Source of the DNA: Rhizobacter sp.
GTDB lineage: Bacteria > Pseudomonadota > Gammaproteobacteria > Burkholderiales > Burkholderiaceae_C
DNA length: 13,643 nucleotides
NCBI GenBank assembly: GCA_014380155.1
Contig: JACMKJ010000145.1
Span: 1 to 13,643 of the forward strand
Direction: 5' to 3'
The translations under genes were made by a program, and so were the position numbers. This document shows positions 6,960-13,643 of the stretch, in pieces (within the stretch, counting starts at the first letter, position 1; the number at the start of each line of letters is the position of its first letter). The notes under the pieces were generated by a model. The model did not search any database, was not told where the DNA came from, and saw only the letters and a list, made by a program, of their open reading frames with translations.

Positions 6960-7010
6960 CTTAACACTGGTTGGCGCCCACCCACATCGGGCGTTCGAAG
7001 GAGCCTGGGG

Positions 7011-7952
7011 CTACCAGGCCGGAGCCAGCTCGGCCAGGCCCGCAGGCGCCAGGCGCTCGTCTTCGAAGGTCACGATGTCGTAGGCCGTTTCATCGGCCAG
7101 TACGGCGCGCAGCAGCTTGTTGTTGAGCGCGTGGCCCGACTTGAATCCCACGTAGGCAGCAATCAGCGGGTGGCCGAGCACGTGCATGTCGCCGATGGCG
7201 TCGAGGATCTTGTGTTTGACGAACTCGTCGTCGTAGCGCAGGCCGTCGCTGTTGAGCACGCGGTAGTCGTCGACCACGATCACGTTGTCCATGCTGCCGC
7301 CGAGGCCCAGGCCGCGGGAGCGCATCATTTCCACGTCTTTGGTGAAACCGAAGGTGCGGGCGCGGGCGATGTCTCGCTTGTACTGGCCCGAACCCATGTC
7401 GAAGCTGACCTGCTGGCCCGTCTGGTTGACGGCCGGGTGGTTGAAGTCGATCTCGAAGGTGAGCTTGTAGCCGTCGAAGGGTTCGAGGCGCGCCCACTTG
7501 AGCGCCGCGCCCTCGCCTTCGCGTACCTCCACAGGCTTCTTGATGCGCAGGAAGCGTTTAGGCGCCTTCTGCACCTCGATGCCGGCGCTTTGCAGCAGGA
7601 ACACGAAAGAAGCCGCCGAGCCGTCGAGGATGGGCACCTCTTCGTTGGTGATGTCGATCACCAGGTTGTCGATGCCCAGGCCGGCGCAGGCCGAGAGCAG
7701 GTGCTCGATGGTGTTGACCTTCGGCGCACCCACTTCGCCGCCCGGCGAAATGGTGGTGGCCATGCGCGTATCGCACACCGCTTTCACGTTGACCGGAATG
7801 TCGACCGGCGCCGGCAGGTCGACCCGCCGAAACATGATGCCGCTGTCAGCCGCCGCCGGCCGAAGCGTCAACTCGACCCGCTGACCGCCGTGCACACCCA
7901 CGCCCACGGCGCGGGTGATGGACTTGAGGGTGCGTTGGGCAAGCATGACCAT
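7011..7952 (-). CDS. lpxC: UDP-3-O-acyl-N-acetylglucosamine deacetylase (lipid A synthesis)
   Basis: LpxC is the zinc enzyme that catalyses the committed step of lipid A synthesis, removing the N-acetyl group from UDP-3-O-acyl-GlcNAc in the cytoplasm. In the 313-residue reading the landmarks are the N-terminal QRTLKSITRAVGVGVHGG (6-23), TIEHLLSACAGLGIDN (81-96) with zinc ligand His84 and catalytic Glu83, EVPILDGSA (105-113), KHKILDAIGD (246-255) with zinc ligands His247 and Asp251, and KSGHALNNKL (271-280) with catalytic His274. All key residues are present. Two starts are possible: ATG 7952 (MVMLAQRTLK) and ATG 7946 (MLAQRTLK, 311 residues). The second matches the usual family N-terminus better. 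No Shine-Dalgarno is seen for either, but a perfect hairpin lies just upstream. The gene is 183 bp downstream of ftsZ on the same strand, the normal position in proteobacteria. Confidence 0.97.
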   Translation of the reverse strand: MVMLAQRTLKSITRAVGVGVHGGQRVELTLRPAAADSGIMFRRVDLPAPVDIPVNVKAVCDTRMATTISPGGEVGAPKVNTIEHLLSACAGLGIDNLVIDITNEEVPILDGSAASFVFLLQSAGIEVQKAPKRFLRIKKPVEVREGEGAALKWARLEPFDGYKLTFEIDFNHPAVNQTGQQVSFDMGSGQYKRDIARARTFGFTKDVEMMRSRGLGLGGSMDNVIVVDDYRVLNSDGLRYDDEFVKHKILDAIGDMHVLGHPLIAAYVGFKSGHALNNKLLRAVLADETAYDIVTFEDERLAPAGLAELAPAW

Positions 7953-7960
7953 GATTTTAG

Positions 7961-7983
7961 AAGCCGGGACATAGGCCCGGCTT
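7961..7983 (-). promoter_or_regulatory. Hairpin immediately upstream of lpxC
   Basis: AAGCCGGG (7961-7968) and CCCGGCTT (7976-7983) form a perfect 8-bp GC-rich stem with a 7-nt loop. On the lpxC mRNA it ends 8 nt before ATG 7952 or 14 nt before ATG 7946, where the ribosome binds. It is followed by CTAAAATC rather than a U-tract, so it is not an intrinsic terminator. A role in limiting or timing lpxC translation is inferred only. Confidence 0.45.
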
Positions 7984-8025
7984 GGTTCTGCCTACTACAG
8001 ACATTGCAACAAAGTTCCGCCCAAT

Positions 8026-8130
8026 GCAGGAGCGCAGCGACTGCAAGACCAAGCCACCCCCGGAGGAACCGGCTTTGCCGGGCCTCACGGGGGGCGCCCC
8101 TCGGGGGCAGGAGCGATAGCGACTGAGGGG
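8026..8130. repeat. GC-rich mosaic intergenic repeat between ftsZ and lpxC
   Basis: The 183-bp gap 7953-8135 is largely filled by a folded, repetitive block. Two near-identical direct repeats flank it: GCAGGAGCGCAGCGACT (8026-8042) and GCAGGAGCGATAGCGACT (8107-8124). Between them lies a long stem, CCCCCGGAGG (8057-8066) against CCTCACGGGGG (8083-8093) with one bulged A, enclosing a second stem CCGGC-TTT-GCCGG (8069-8081). GGGGCGCCCC (8091-8100) is a perfect palindrome, and CCCCTC (8097-8102) can pair with GAGGGG (8125-8130). Elements of this appearance are, from memory, scattered between genes in Burkholderiales genomes; only one copy is present in this window. No U-tract follows on either strand. 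Confidence 0.6.
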
Positions 8131-8135
8131 CTTTA

Positions 8136-9335
8136 TCAGTCTGCTTGCTTTCTGAGGAACGCCGGGATCTCGATCTCATCCATCCCATTGCTGGCCAACG
8201 CATCCACCTTCGCCGCCGCCGTGCGGCCGTTGCGCCACACACTCGGCACCGTCATGTTGGTGTAGTCGTGGCCGCTCGGGCCGCTGTGCACCGGCTGCGT
8301 CAGCACCGGGATGTTGTCGGTGCCGGTGCGCTGCGCAATGGCGCTGTGCACCACCGTCATCGGTGCCTGCTGCTGGCGTTTCACCGGCGACAGGCCCGTT
8401 GCGATCACCGTCACGCGCAGCTGGTCGCCCAGGCTTTCGTCGTAGGCGGTGCCGTAGATCACATGCGCGTCATCGGCGGCATAACGGCGGATGCAGTTCA
8501 TCGCGTTGCGGCTCTCGCTCAGCTTGAAGGTGCTGCGCCCTGCGGCAATCAGCACCAGCACACCACGCGCGCCGGAGAGGTCGATGCCTTCCAGCAGCGG
8601 GCAGGCCACCGCACCTTCGGCCGCCTTGGTCGCGCGGTCGGGGCCGCTCGCAATGGCGGTGCCCATCATCGCCTTGCCGGGCTCGCTCATCACCGTCTTC
8701 ACGTCTTCGAAGTCGACGTTGACGAGACCCGGGATGTGGATGATGTCGCTGATGCCGCCCACGGCGTTTTTCAGCACGTCGTTGGCGTGCGCAAACGCCT
8801 GGTCTTGCGTCACGTCGTCGCCCAGCACGTCGAGCAGCTTGTCGTTCAAGATCACGATCAACGAGTCGACATTGGCTTCGAGCTCGGCCAGGCCGGCGTC
8901 AGCCGCCTTCATGCGGCGGTTGCCTTCGAAGTCAAAAGGCTTGGTGACCACGCCCACGGTCAGGATGCCCATCTCCTTGGCCACACGTGCGATCACCGGC
9001 GCAGCGCCAGTGCCCGTGCCGCCGCCCATGCCGGCGGTGATGAAGAGCATGTTCGAGCCCTTGATGGATTCGCGGATGCGATCCACCGCTTCTTCAGCGG
9101 CCGCGCGGCCGGCTTCGGGCTTGGCGCCGGCGCCGAGGCCGGTGCTGCCCAGCTGGATGAGGTGGTGCGCGCTCGAGCGGTTGAGCGCCTGCGCGTCGGT
9201 GTTGGCGCAGACGAACTCCACACCTTGCACGCCTTGCGCAATCATGTGGTCGACCGCGTTGCCGCCGCCGCCGCCCACGCCGATCACCTTGATCTGGGTG
9301 CCGAGGTCAAATTCTTCAATCATTTCGATGGCCAT
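8136..9335 (-). CDS. ftsZ: Cell division GTPase FtsZ
   Basis: FtsZ is the tubulin-like GTPase that polymerises into the mid-cell ring. The 399-residue protein has IKVIGVGGGGGNAVDHM (15-31), the tubulin signature GGGTGTGAAP (104-113), PFDFEGNRR (133-141), and the T7 synergy loop NVDFEDVK (206-213) that completes the GTPase site in the next subunit. A variable linker (about 318-384) leads to the conserved C-terminal peptide EIEIPAFLRKQAD (387-399), which binds FtsA and ZipA. The ATG at 9335 is chosen because GGAG (9345-9342) lies 6 nt upstream and MAIEMIEEFD starts the family. An in-frame extension to 9434 has no support. It lies 162 bp downstream of ftsA, longer than other gaps in the cluster, leaving room for its own promoter or leader control. 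Confidence 0.98.
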   Translation of the reverse strand: MAIEMIEEFDLGTQIKVIGVGGGGGNAVDHMIAQGVQGVEFVCANTDAQALNRSSAHHLIQLGSTGLGAGAKPEAGRAAAEEAVDRIRESIKGSNMLFITAGMGGGTGTGAAPVIARVAKEMGILTVGVVTKPFDFEGNRRMKAADAGLAELEANVDSLIVILNDKLLDVLGDDVTQDQAFAHANDVLKNAVGGISDIIHIPGLVNVDFEDVKTVMSEPGKAMMGTAIASGPDRATKAAEGAVACPLLEGIDLSGARGVLVLIAAGRSTFKLSESRNAMNCIRRYAADDAHVIYGTAYDESLGDQLRVTVIATGLSPVKRQQQAPMTVVHSAIAQRTGTDNIPVLTQPVHSGPSGHDYTNMTVPSVWRNGRTAAAKVDALASNGMDEIEIPAFLRKQAD

Positions 9336-9474
9336 GTTGGACTCCAATCCTGTTTGCAGTTGCCGTGTACTTGTTTCTATCGATCTTGTTTTTGTGCGTG
9401 TGTCGTCGTGAGCCGGGTGGATCGTGGCCCGCATGCGGTGGCTTGCAGAGAATGTCGAGCGTTGCTTTTGTCAT
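9316..9474 (-). CDS. Possible 52-codon leader ORF overlapping the ftsZ start
   Basis: An ATG at 9474 opens 52 codons that end in TGA at 9318-9316, 20 nt inside ftsZ in another frame. GGGAG (9489-9485) lies about 10 nt upstream, and the sequence before this ATG partly copies that before ftsZ, with the same 22-nt offset. The peptide (beginning MTKATLDILC) is polar and rich in His, Lys and Arg and has no recognisable domain. It could be a translated leader coupled to ftsZ, or a chance frame in the leader; coding is unproven. Confidence 0.25.
   Translation of the reverse strand: MTKATLDILCKPPHAGHDPPGSRRHTHKNKIDRNKYTATANRIGVQHGHRND
9349..9357 (-). repeat. Copy 1 of GCAAACAGG, upstream of ftsZ
   Basis: GCAAACAGG on the minus strand begins at 9357, 22 nt before the ftsZ ATG (9335). 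An identical 9-mer lies 139 bp upstream at 9496-9488. It is followed by the ftsZ ribosome site GGAG. Confidence 0.5.
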
Positions 9475-9487
9475 GGTTGAGGAGCTC

Positions 9488-9496
9488 CCTGTTTGC
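9488..9496 (-). repeat. Copy 2 of GCAAACAGG, at the end of ftsA
   Basis: GCAAACAGG on the minus strand begins at 9496, 1 nt after the ftsA stop codon (9500-9498) and exactly 22 nt before the leader-ORF ATG at 9474. That spacing equals the spacing of copy 1 to ftsZ. It overlaps the leader ORF's GGGAG. Confidence 0.5.
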
Positions 9497-9497
9497 T

Positions 9498-10727
9498 TTA
9501 GAAGTTGCCGAGAAACCAGTCTTTGGCCCGGCCGAACCATGTCTTGACCGACCCCGCCTGCTGCGCGGCCTTGATGCCGCGCGCACGCCCGAGCCGGGCT
9601 TCTTCCAGCAGACCCATCACCGTCGCCGAGCGGGGGTTGGCCACCATGTCGTGCAGTGAGCCGTGGTAGGTGGGGATGCCCTTGCGCACGGGCTTCAGGA
9701 AGATGTCTTCGCCCAGCTCCACCATGCCCGGCATCACCGCCGCACCACCTGTCAGCACGATGCCGCTGGAGAGCAGCTCTTCGTAGCCGCTGTCGCGAAT
9801 CACCTGGTGCACCAGCGAGAAGATCTCTTCCACCCGCGGCTCGATCACACCGGCCAGCGCCTGGCGGCTCAGCATGCGCGGCGCACGGTCGCCCAGGCCT
9901 GGCACTTCGAGCTGCTCGCTCGGGTCGGCCAGCAGCTGCTTGGCCACGCCGTATTCGACCTTGATCTCCTCGGCGTCTTTGGTGGGCGTGCGCAGCGCCA
10001 TCGCGATGTCGCTGGTGATCAGGTCACCGGCAATCGGGATCACCGCGGTGTGGCGGATGGCGCCGTCGGTGAAGATCGCCACGTCTGTGGTGCCGGCGCC
10101 GATGTCGACCAGCGCCACGCCCAGGTCCTTCTCGTCGGCGGTCAACACCGCGTGGCTGGAGGCGCTGGGGTTGAGCACCAGCTGATCCACTTCGAGCCCG
10201 CAGCGGCGCACGCACTTGATGATGTTCTCGGCCGCACTCTGCGCGCCGGTCACGATGTGCACCTTCACCTCGAGGCGACCGCCGCTCATGCCGATGGGCT
10301 CCTTCACCTCGTGCCCGTCGATCACGAACTCTTGCGGCTCGACCAGCAGCAAGCGCTGGTCGTTGGGGATGTTGATCGCCTTGGCCGTCTCGACCACGCG
10401 GGTCACGTCGACCGGCGTCACTTCCTTGTCGCGCACGATCACCATGCCGGTGCTGTTCTGGCCGCGGATGTGGCTGCCGGTGATGCCGGTGTAGACGCGC
10501 GTGATCTTGCAGTCGGCCATCATCTCGGCCTCTTTCAGCGCCTGCTGGATGCTTTGCACGGTGGCGTCGATGTTGACCACCACGCCGCGCTTCAAACCGT
10601 GTGCCGCTGCGATGCCGAGGCCGGCCACCCGCAGCTCACCGTCGGGCAGCACCTCGGCCACCACCGCCATCACTTTGGCGGTGCCGATGTCCAGGCCCAC
10701 CACCAGATCCTTGTATTCCTTGGCCAT
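9498..10727 (-). CDS. ftsA: Cell division protein FtsA
   Basis: FtsA is the actin-like ATPase that tethers FtsZ filaments to the inner membrane and recruits later division proteins. The 409-residue protein shows the phosphate-1 loop GLDIGTAKV (11-19), phosphate-2 VDIGAGTTDVAIF (207-219), the adenosine motif GIVLTGGAAVMPG (322-334), the FtsA-specific 1C subdomain between about 84 and 160, and the C-terminal amphipathic helix SVKTWFGRAKDWFLGNF (393-409) that binds the membrane. The ATG at 10727 is fixed by GAGG (10737-10734) 6 nt upstream. The ftsQ stop codon (10738-10736) overlaps this ribosome site, and the two genes are 8 bp apart, so translation is probably coupled. The length is close to the E. 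coli protein (420). Confidence 0.98.
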   Translation of the reverse strand: MAKEYKDLVVGLDIGTAKVMAVVAEVLPDGELRVAGLGIAAAHGLKRGVVVNIDATVQSIQQALKEAEMMADCKITRVYTGITGSHIRGQNSTGMVIVRDKEVTPVDVTRVVETAKAINIPNDQRLLLVEPQEFVIDGHEVKEPIGMSGGRLEVKVHIVTGAQSAAENIIKCVRRCGLEVDQLVLNPSASSHAVLTADEKDLGVALVDIGAGTTDVAIFTDGAIRHTAVIPIAGDLITSDIAMALRTPTKDAEEIKVEYGVAKQLLADPSEQLEVPGLGDRAPRMLSRQALAGVIEPRVEEIFSLVHQVIRDSGYEELLSSGIVLTGGAAVMPGMVELGEDIFLKPVRKGIPTYHGSLHDMVANPRSATVMGLLEEARLGRARGIKAAQQAGSVKTWFGRAKDWFLGNF

Positions 10728-10735
10728 TCCGTTCC

Positions 10736-11545
10736 TCAGTTCTTCTTGCCCGGTGCCACAGGCACCGTGGTCGTGATGCCTTTGAGGCGCAGGGCGTAAC
10801 CCTCGTTGTGGCGCAGGTCGGCGTAAACCAGCGGGCGCTGGTAACGCGCAATCACCTGCGACACGGTGGCGACGAAACGCTCGCTGCGCGCCACCAACTC
10901 GGTCTCGTTGCCACGGCCCAGCTCGATCTCGGCGCCGCTGTCGAACTCGGCGCGCCACGAGCCCCGGCTGCTCATGGCCAGCGTGTCGATGCTCATGTCG
11001 AGCCGCTGGAACACCGGCACCAGCTGGCGGTACATGGCCAGCAGCTCGGCCGAGCTGCCGTCCGGCCCCTGCAAGGTGGGCAGGCTTTCGTCTTCCACAT
11101 CGCCCAGGTTGGCCTGGAACACCTCGCCTTGCTGGTTGACGAGCTGATCCTCGCCTTCCTTCGTCGCCCACAGCGCTGCGGCGCGGTGTTCTTCGAGCTT
11201 CACGGCCAGGCGGTTCGGCCACACGCGCTGCACGATGGCCTGGCGCACCCAAGGCACGGCCTCGAAGGCCTGCCGCCCGCGCGACAGATCGAGCGTGAAG
11301 TAGTTGCCGGCCAGCTGCGGCAAGGCGTTGGCGCGGATGGTCGAGACGCTATTGCGCGTGACCTCGCCCTCCACCTTGACGACGCGGATGTTGAACACCG
11401 GTTGGCGGATCAGCCACAGCAGCGCCAACACCACCATCAGCACCGCGCCCAGCACGAACAGCGCCGAAGACGTGATGTTGAGCAGGCGCACCTCGGCCGG
11501 CATGGCGGCGGCCATGGGGTTGCGGAGGGCGGCTTGCACGCGCAT
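10736..11545 (-). CDS. ftsQ: Cell division protein FtsQ
   Basis: FtsQ is a bitopic divisome protein linking early and late division proteins through FtsB/FtsL. The 269-residue sequence has a short cytoplasmic N-terminus, one membrane helix (about 24-46, SSALFVLGAVLMVVLALLWL), then a periplasmic POTRA domain starting at FNIRVVKVEGEVTRNSV (51-67) and continuing through FEAVPWVRQAIVQRVWPNRLAV (94-115), and the beta domain with MSSRGSWRAEFDSGAEIELG (191-210). I chose ATG 11545 (MRVQAAL), 7 bp after the ddl stop; its ribosome site is weak, so coupling to ddl is likely. ATG codons at residues 11 and 15 are possible later starts. The frame upstream to 11590 is a shadow of ddl. Confidence 0.95.
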   Translation of the reverse strand: MRVQAALRNPMAAAMPAEVRLLNITSSALFVLGAVLMVVLALLWLIRQPVFNIRVVKVEGEVTRNSVSTIRANALPQLAGNYFTLDLSRGRQAFEAVPWVRQAIVQRVWPNRLAVKLEEHRAAALWATKEGEDQLVNQQGEVFQANLGDVEDESLPTLQGPDGSSAELLAMYRQLVPVFQRLDMSIDTLAMSSRGSWRAEFDSGAEIELGRGNETELVARSERFVATVSQVIARYQRPLVYADLRHNEGYALRLKGITTTVPVAPGKKN

Positions 11546-11552
11546 GGTTTGC

Positions 11553-12524
11553 TCAGGCTTTCTTCGCGGCCGGTGTGTCGAGTGCGGCACTTGCGAGCAG
11601 GTGCAGGCACAGCTGTTCGTAAGGCATGCCGGCCGATGCGGCCGACTTGGGCACCAGCGAGTGCGAGGTCATGCCGGGCGAGGTGTTCATCTCCAGCAAA
11701 AACGCCTTGCGGTCGGTCTTGCGGATCATCAGATCGGCACGCCCCCAGCCACGGCAGCCCAGCGAGCGATACGCCGCCACCACGATGCGCTGGATCTCAC
11801 GCTCTTCGGCCTCGGGCAAACCACTCGGCACGTGGTACTGGACCACGTCGGTGAAGTACTTGTTCTGGTAGTCGTAAGCCCCTTCGGGCGCGGCGATGCG
11901 CACCACCGGCAAGGCCACGGCATTCACGCCGTCGCCCAGCACCGGGCAAGTGACTTCTTCACCCTCGATGAACTCTTCGCACAACACCTCGGCGTCGTAC
12001 TTCGCGGCCAGTGCCACCGCCTCGGCCATGTCGGAGTAACCCTGCACCTTGCTCACGCCGATCGATGAGCCTTCATGCGGCGGCTTGACGATCAACGGCA
12101 GGCCGATCTGATCGGGCACGGCGCGCAGGTCTTCGCGGCTCTGCTGGTCGGCGGCCAGGCACACATAACGCGGCGTGGGCAGGCCATCGGCCAGCCACAG
12201 GCGCTTGGTCATGACCTTGTCCATGGCAATGCTCGACGCCATCACACCCGAGCCGGTGTAGGGGATGCGCAGCAACTCGAGCGCGCCTTGCACCGTGCCG
12301 TCTTCACCATGGCGGCCGTGCAGCGCGATGAAGCAGCGTTCGAAGCCCTGCTTCTTCAGTTCGCCCAGATCTTGTTTTGCAGGGTCGAAGGCATGGGCGT
12401 TGACCCCTTGCGACTTCAACGCGGCCAACACGCCCTCGCCCGACATCAGCGAAATGTCGCGCTCGGCCGAGGTGCCTCCCATCAACACGGCCACTTTGCC
12501 CATCGACTTGGGGTTGATGCTCAT
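11553..12524 (-). CDS. ddl: D-alanine--D-alanine ligase
   Basis: Ddl joins two D-alanines with ATP to make the dipeptide end of the peptidoglycan stem. The 323-residue ATP-grasp protein shows VAVLMGGTSAERDISLMSG (11-29), IALHGRHGEDGTVQG (66-80), the ATP/phosphate-binding KPPHEGSSIGVS (147-158), the YDYQNKYF segment (217-224) near the second D-Ala site that goes with D-Ala-D-Ala rather than D-lactate ligases, and the metal-binding EMNTSPGMTSHSLVP (278-292). The start is certain: AAGGAGG (12535-12529) lies 4 nt before ATG 12524, and this ATG overlaps the murC stop (ATGA, 12524-12521). The ftsQ start follows 7 bp after its stop. The position in the dcw cluster matches ddlB of E. coli. Confidence 0.97.
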   Translation of the reverse strand: MSINPKSMGKVAVLMGGTSAERDISLMSGEGVLAALKSQGVNAHAFDPAKQDLGELKKQGFERCFIALHGRHGEDGTVQGALELLRIPYTGSGVMASSIAMDKVMTKRLWLADGLPTPRYVCLAADQQSREDLRAVPDQIGLPLIVKPPHEGSSIGVSKVQGYSDMAEAVALAAKYDAEVLCEEFIEGEEVTCPVLGDGVNAVALPVVRIAAPEGAYDYQNKYFTDVVQYHVPSGLPEAEEREIQRIVVAAYRSLGCRGWGRADLMIRKTDRKAFLLEMNTSPGMTSHSLVPKSAASAGMPYEQLCLHLLASAALDTPAAKKA

Positions 12525-13643
12525 GGGGCCTCCTTCAACAACTCGGCCACCTGGCCGGCCACGGCGCCGATGGTTCCGGCGCCCATCGAAATCACCACGT
12601 CGCCATCGCGTGCCTGCTCGGCAATCACCGAGTGCATCTCCGCGATGTCGTCCACAAAGATCGGGTCGACCTTGCCGGCCACGCGCAATGCACGGGCGAG
12701 CGAGCGGCCGTCGGCGGCGACGATCGGCGCTTCACCGGCGGCATACACCTCGCCCAGCAACACGGCGTCGGCCGTGCCCATCACCTTGACGAAGTCTTCA
12801 AAACAATCGCGCGTGCGGGTGTAGCGGTGCGGCTGGAAGGCGATCACCAGGCGGCGACCTGGGAAGGCACCGCGTGCGGCCGCGATTACCGCAGCCATCT
12901 CCACCGGGTGGTGGCCGTAGTCGTCGATCAGCGTGAACTTGCCGCCGGTGCGCGCGCTCAGTTCGCCGTAGCGCTGGAAGCGCCGGCCCACGCCGTGGAA
13001 CTCGCCCAGCGCCTTGACCAGTGGCGCATCGGGCAGCTCGAGCTCGGTGGCCACGGCCACGGCCGACAGCGCGTTCAACACGTTGTGCTCGCCCGGCAGG
13101 TTGAGCGTGATCTCCAGATCGGGCATCACCACACCGTTGCGCCGCTGCGCCGTGAAGCGCATCTGGCCACCGACGAGGGCCTGCACGTTGACGCCACGCA
13201 CCTGCGACTCGGGCCCGAAGCCGTAGGTGATGACCGGGCGCGAGACCATCGGGATGATGGATCGCACGCCGGGGTCGTCGCCACACAGAATCGCCGCGCC
13301 GTAAAACGGCATGCGGTGCAGGAACTCGACGAACGCCCCCTTCAGCCGCGTGAGGTCGTGGCCGTAGGTGTCCATGTGGTCGGCGTCGATGTTGGTCACA
13401 ACCGACAAGATGGGCATCAGGTTGAGGAACGACGCATCCGACTCGTCGGCCTCGACCACGATGTAGTCGCCCGAGCCGAGGCGCGAGTTGGCACCGGCCG
13501 CGTTGAGCTTGCCGCCGATCACAAAGGTCGGGTCCAGGCCCGCTTCGGCCAGCACGCTGGTCACTAGCGACGTCGTCGTGGTCTTGCCGTGCGTGCCGGC
13601 AATCGCGATGCCGCGCTTCAGGCGCATCAGCTCGGCCAGCATC
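12521..13643 (-). CDS. murC: UDP-N-acetylmuramate--L-alanine ligase (5' end outside window)
   Basis: MurC is the ATP-dependent cytoplasmic ligase that adds L-alanine to UDP-MurNAc, the first amino acid of the peptidoglycan stem. About 373 C-terminal residues are visible. In visible numbering they include the ATP P-loop AGTHGKTTTT (15-24), the VVEADESDASF segment (62-72), TNIDADHMDTYG (88-99), the uridine/Mg-related GEHNVLNALSAVAVA (about 184-198), DDYGHHPVEM (240-249), FQPHRYTRTRD (271-281) and the C-terminal GAGTIG (355-360). The family is about 480 residues, so roughly 100 N-terminal residues lie to the right of the window; the first methionine seen at 13642 is internal. The TGA at 12523-12521 overlaps the ddl ATG, indicating coupled translation in the dcw cluster. 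Confidence 0.97.
   Translation of the reverse strand, partial: MLAELMRLKRGIAIAGTHGKTTTTSLVTSVLAEAGLDPTFVIGGKLNAAGANSRLGSGDYIVVEADESDASFLNLMPILSVVTNIDADHMDTYGHDLTRLKGAFVEFLHRMPFYGAAILCGDDPGVRSIIPMVSRPVITYGFGPESQVRGVNVQALVGGQMRFTAQRRNGVVMPDLEITLNLPGEHNVLNALSAVAVATELELPDAPLVKALGEFHGVGRRFQRYGELSARTGGKFTLIDDYGHHPVEMAAVIAAARGAFPGRRLVIAFQPHRYTRTRDCFEDFVKVMGTADAVLLGEVYAAGEAPIVAADGRSLARALRVAGKVDPIFVDDIAEMHSVIAEQARDGDVVISMGAGTIGAVAGQVAELLKEAP

Noticed and set aside
8057..8093. Intrinsic terminator for ftsZ
   Set aside because: The stem is strong but no U-tract follows on either strand, so I treat it as part of the repeat block. Rho-dependent or processing roles remain open.
8145..9659. A 504-codon open frame on the plus strand opposite ftsZ and its leader
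   Set aside because: Its translation is rich in His, Arg, Ala and Val with no domain and no good start signal. It lies exactly opposite ftsZ and is the usual antisense shadow in GC-rich DNA.
1..13643. tRNA genes, CRISPR arrays, insertion sequences or prophage parts
   Set aside because: No cloverleaf, regular repeat-spacer pattern, transposase or integrase coding sequence was recognised on either strand.

Overview
The window is GC-rich, densely coding bacterial chromosome, most likely from a betaproteobacterium of the order Burkholderiales (Comamonadaceae or the Rubrivivax/Leptothrix-like lineages). This placement rests on the end of a division and cell-wall (dcw) cluster in the order murC-ddl-ftsQ-ftsA-ftsZ followed by lpxC, on the character of the FtsZ and LpxC proteins, and on a GC-rich mosaic intergenic repeat that resembles ones I recall from that group. 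No database search was possible, so the placement is an inference.

Layout. (1) Positions 1-4566, minus strand: part of a surface-polysaccharide cluster. Read in transcription order it holds a hexapeptide-repeat acyltransferase, a GT-B glycosyltransferase that appears to start with TTG, a TylF/MycF-type O-methyltransferase, a Wzx-like flippase whose ATG overlaps the methyltransferase stop (ATGA), and a methyltransferase-like protein that runs off the left edge. (2) Positions 4567-4634: a 68-bp divergent promoter region with a nearly symmetric inverted repeat carrying back-to-back -10-like boxes. (3) Positions 4635-6679, plus strand: lysS (class II lysyl-tRNA synthetase) and, 5 bp later, a PNPOx-family flavoprotein with a GTG start. 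(4) Positions 6692-6931, minus strand: a small two-helix membrane protein of unknown function that converges on the flavoprotein gene. (5) Positions 7011-13643, minus strand: lpxC, then upstream ftsZ, ftsA, ftsQ, ddl and the 3' part of murC.

How the genes work together. MurC and Ddl make cytoplasmic peptidoglycan precursors. FtsQ, FtsA and FtsZ build the division machine. LpxC commits precursors to lipid A, so envelope synthesis and division genes are adjacent and co-directional. murC/ddl, ddl/ftsQ and ftsQ/ftsA are tightly packed (ATGA overlap, 7-bp gap and 8-bp gap). ftsA/ftsZ and ftsZ/lpxC are instead separated by 162 and 183 bp. The polysaccharide genes would assemble, decorate (acetylate, methylate) and export a lipid-linked glycan.

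The coding content is mostly conventional. I did not find a previously undescribed multi-gene system. The items most worth checking are in the non-coding gaps: a duplicated translation-start module with a possible 52-codon leader ORF before ftsZ, a hairpin immediately before lpxC, a folded repeat between ftsZ and lpxC, and the symmetric lysS/acyltransferase promoter. No tRNA, rRNA, CRISPR array, insertion sequence or attachment site was recognised, and no intergenic gap exceeds 300 bp.
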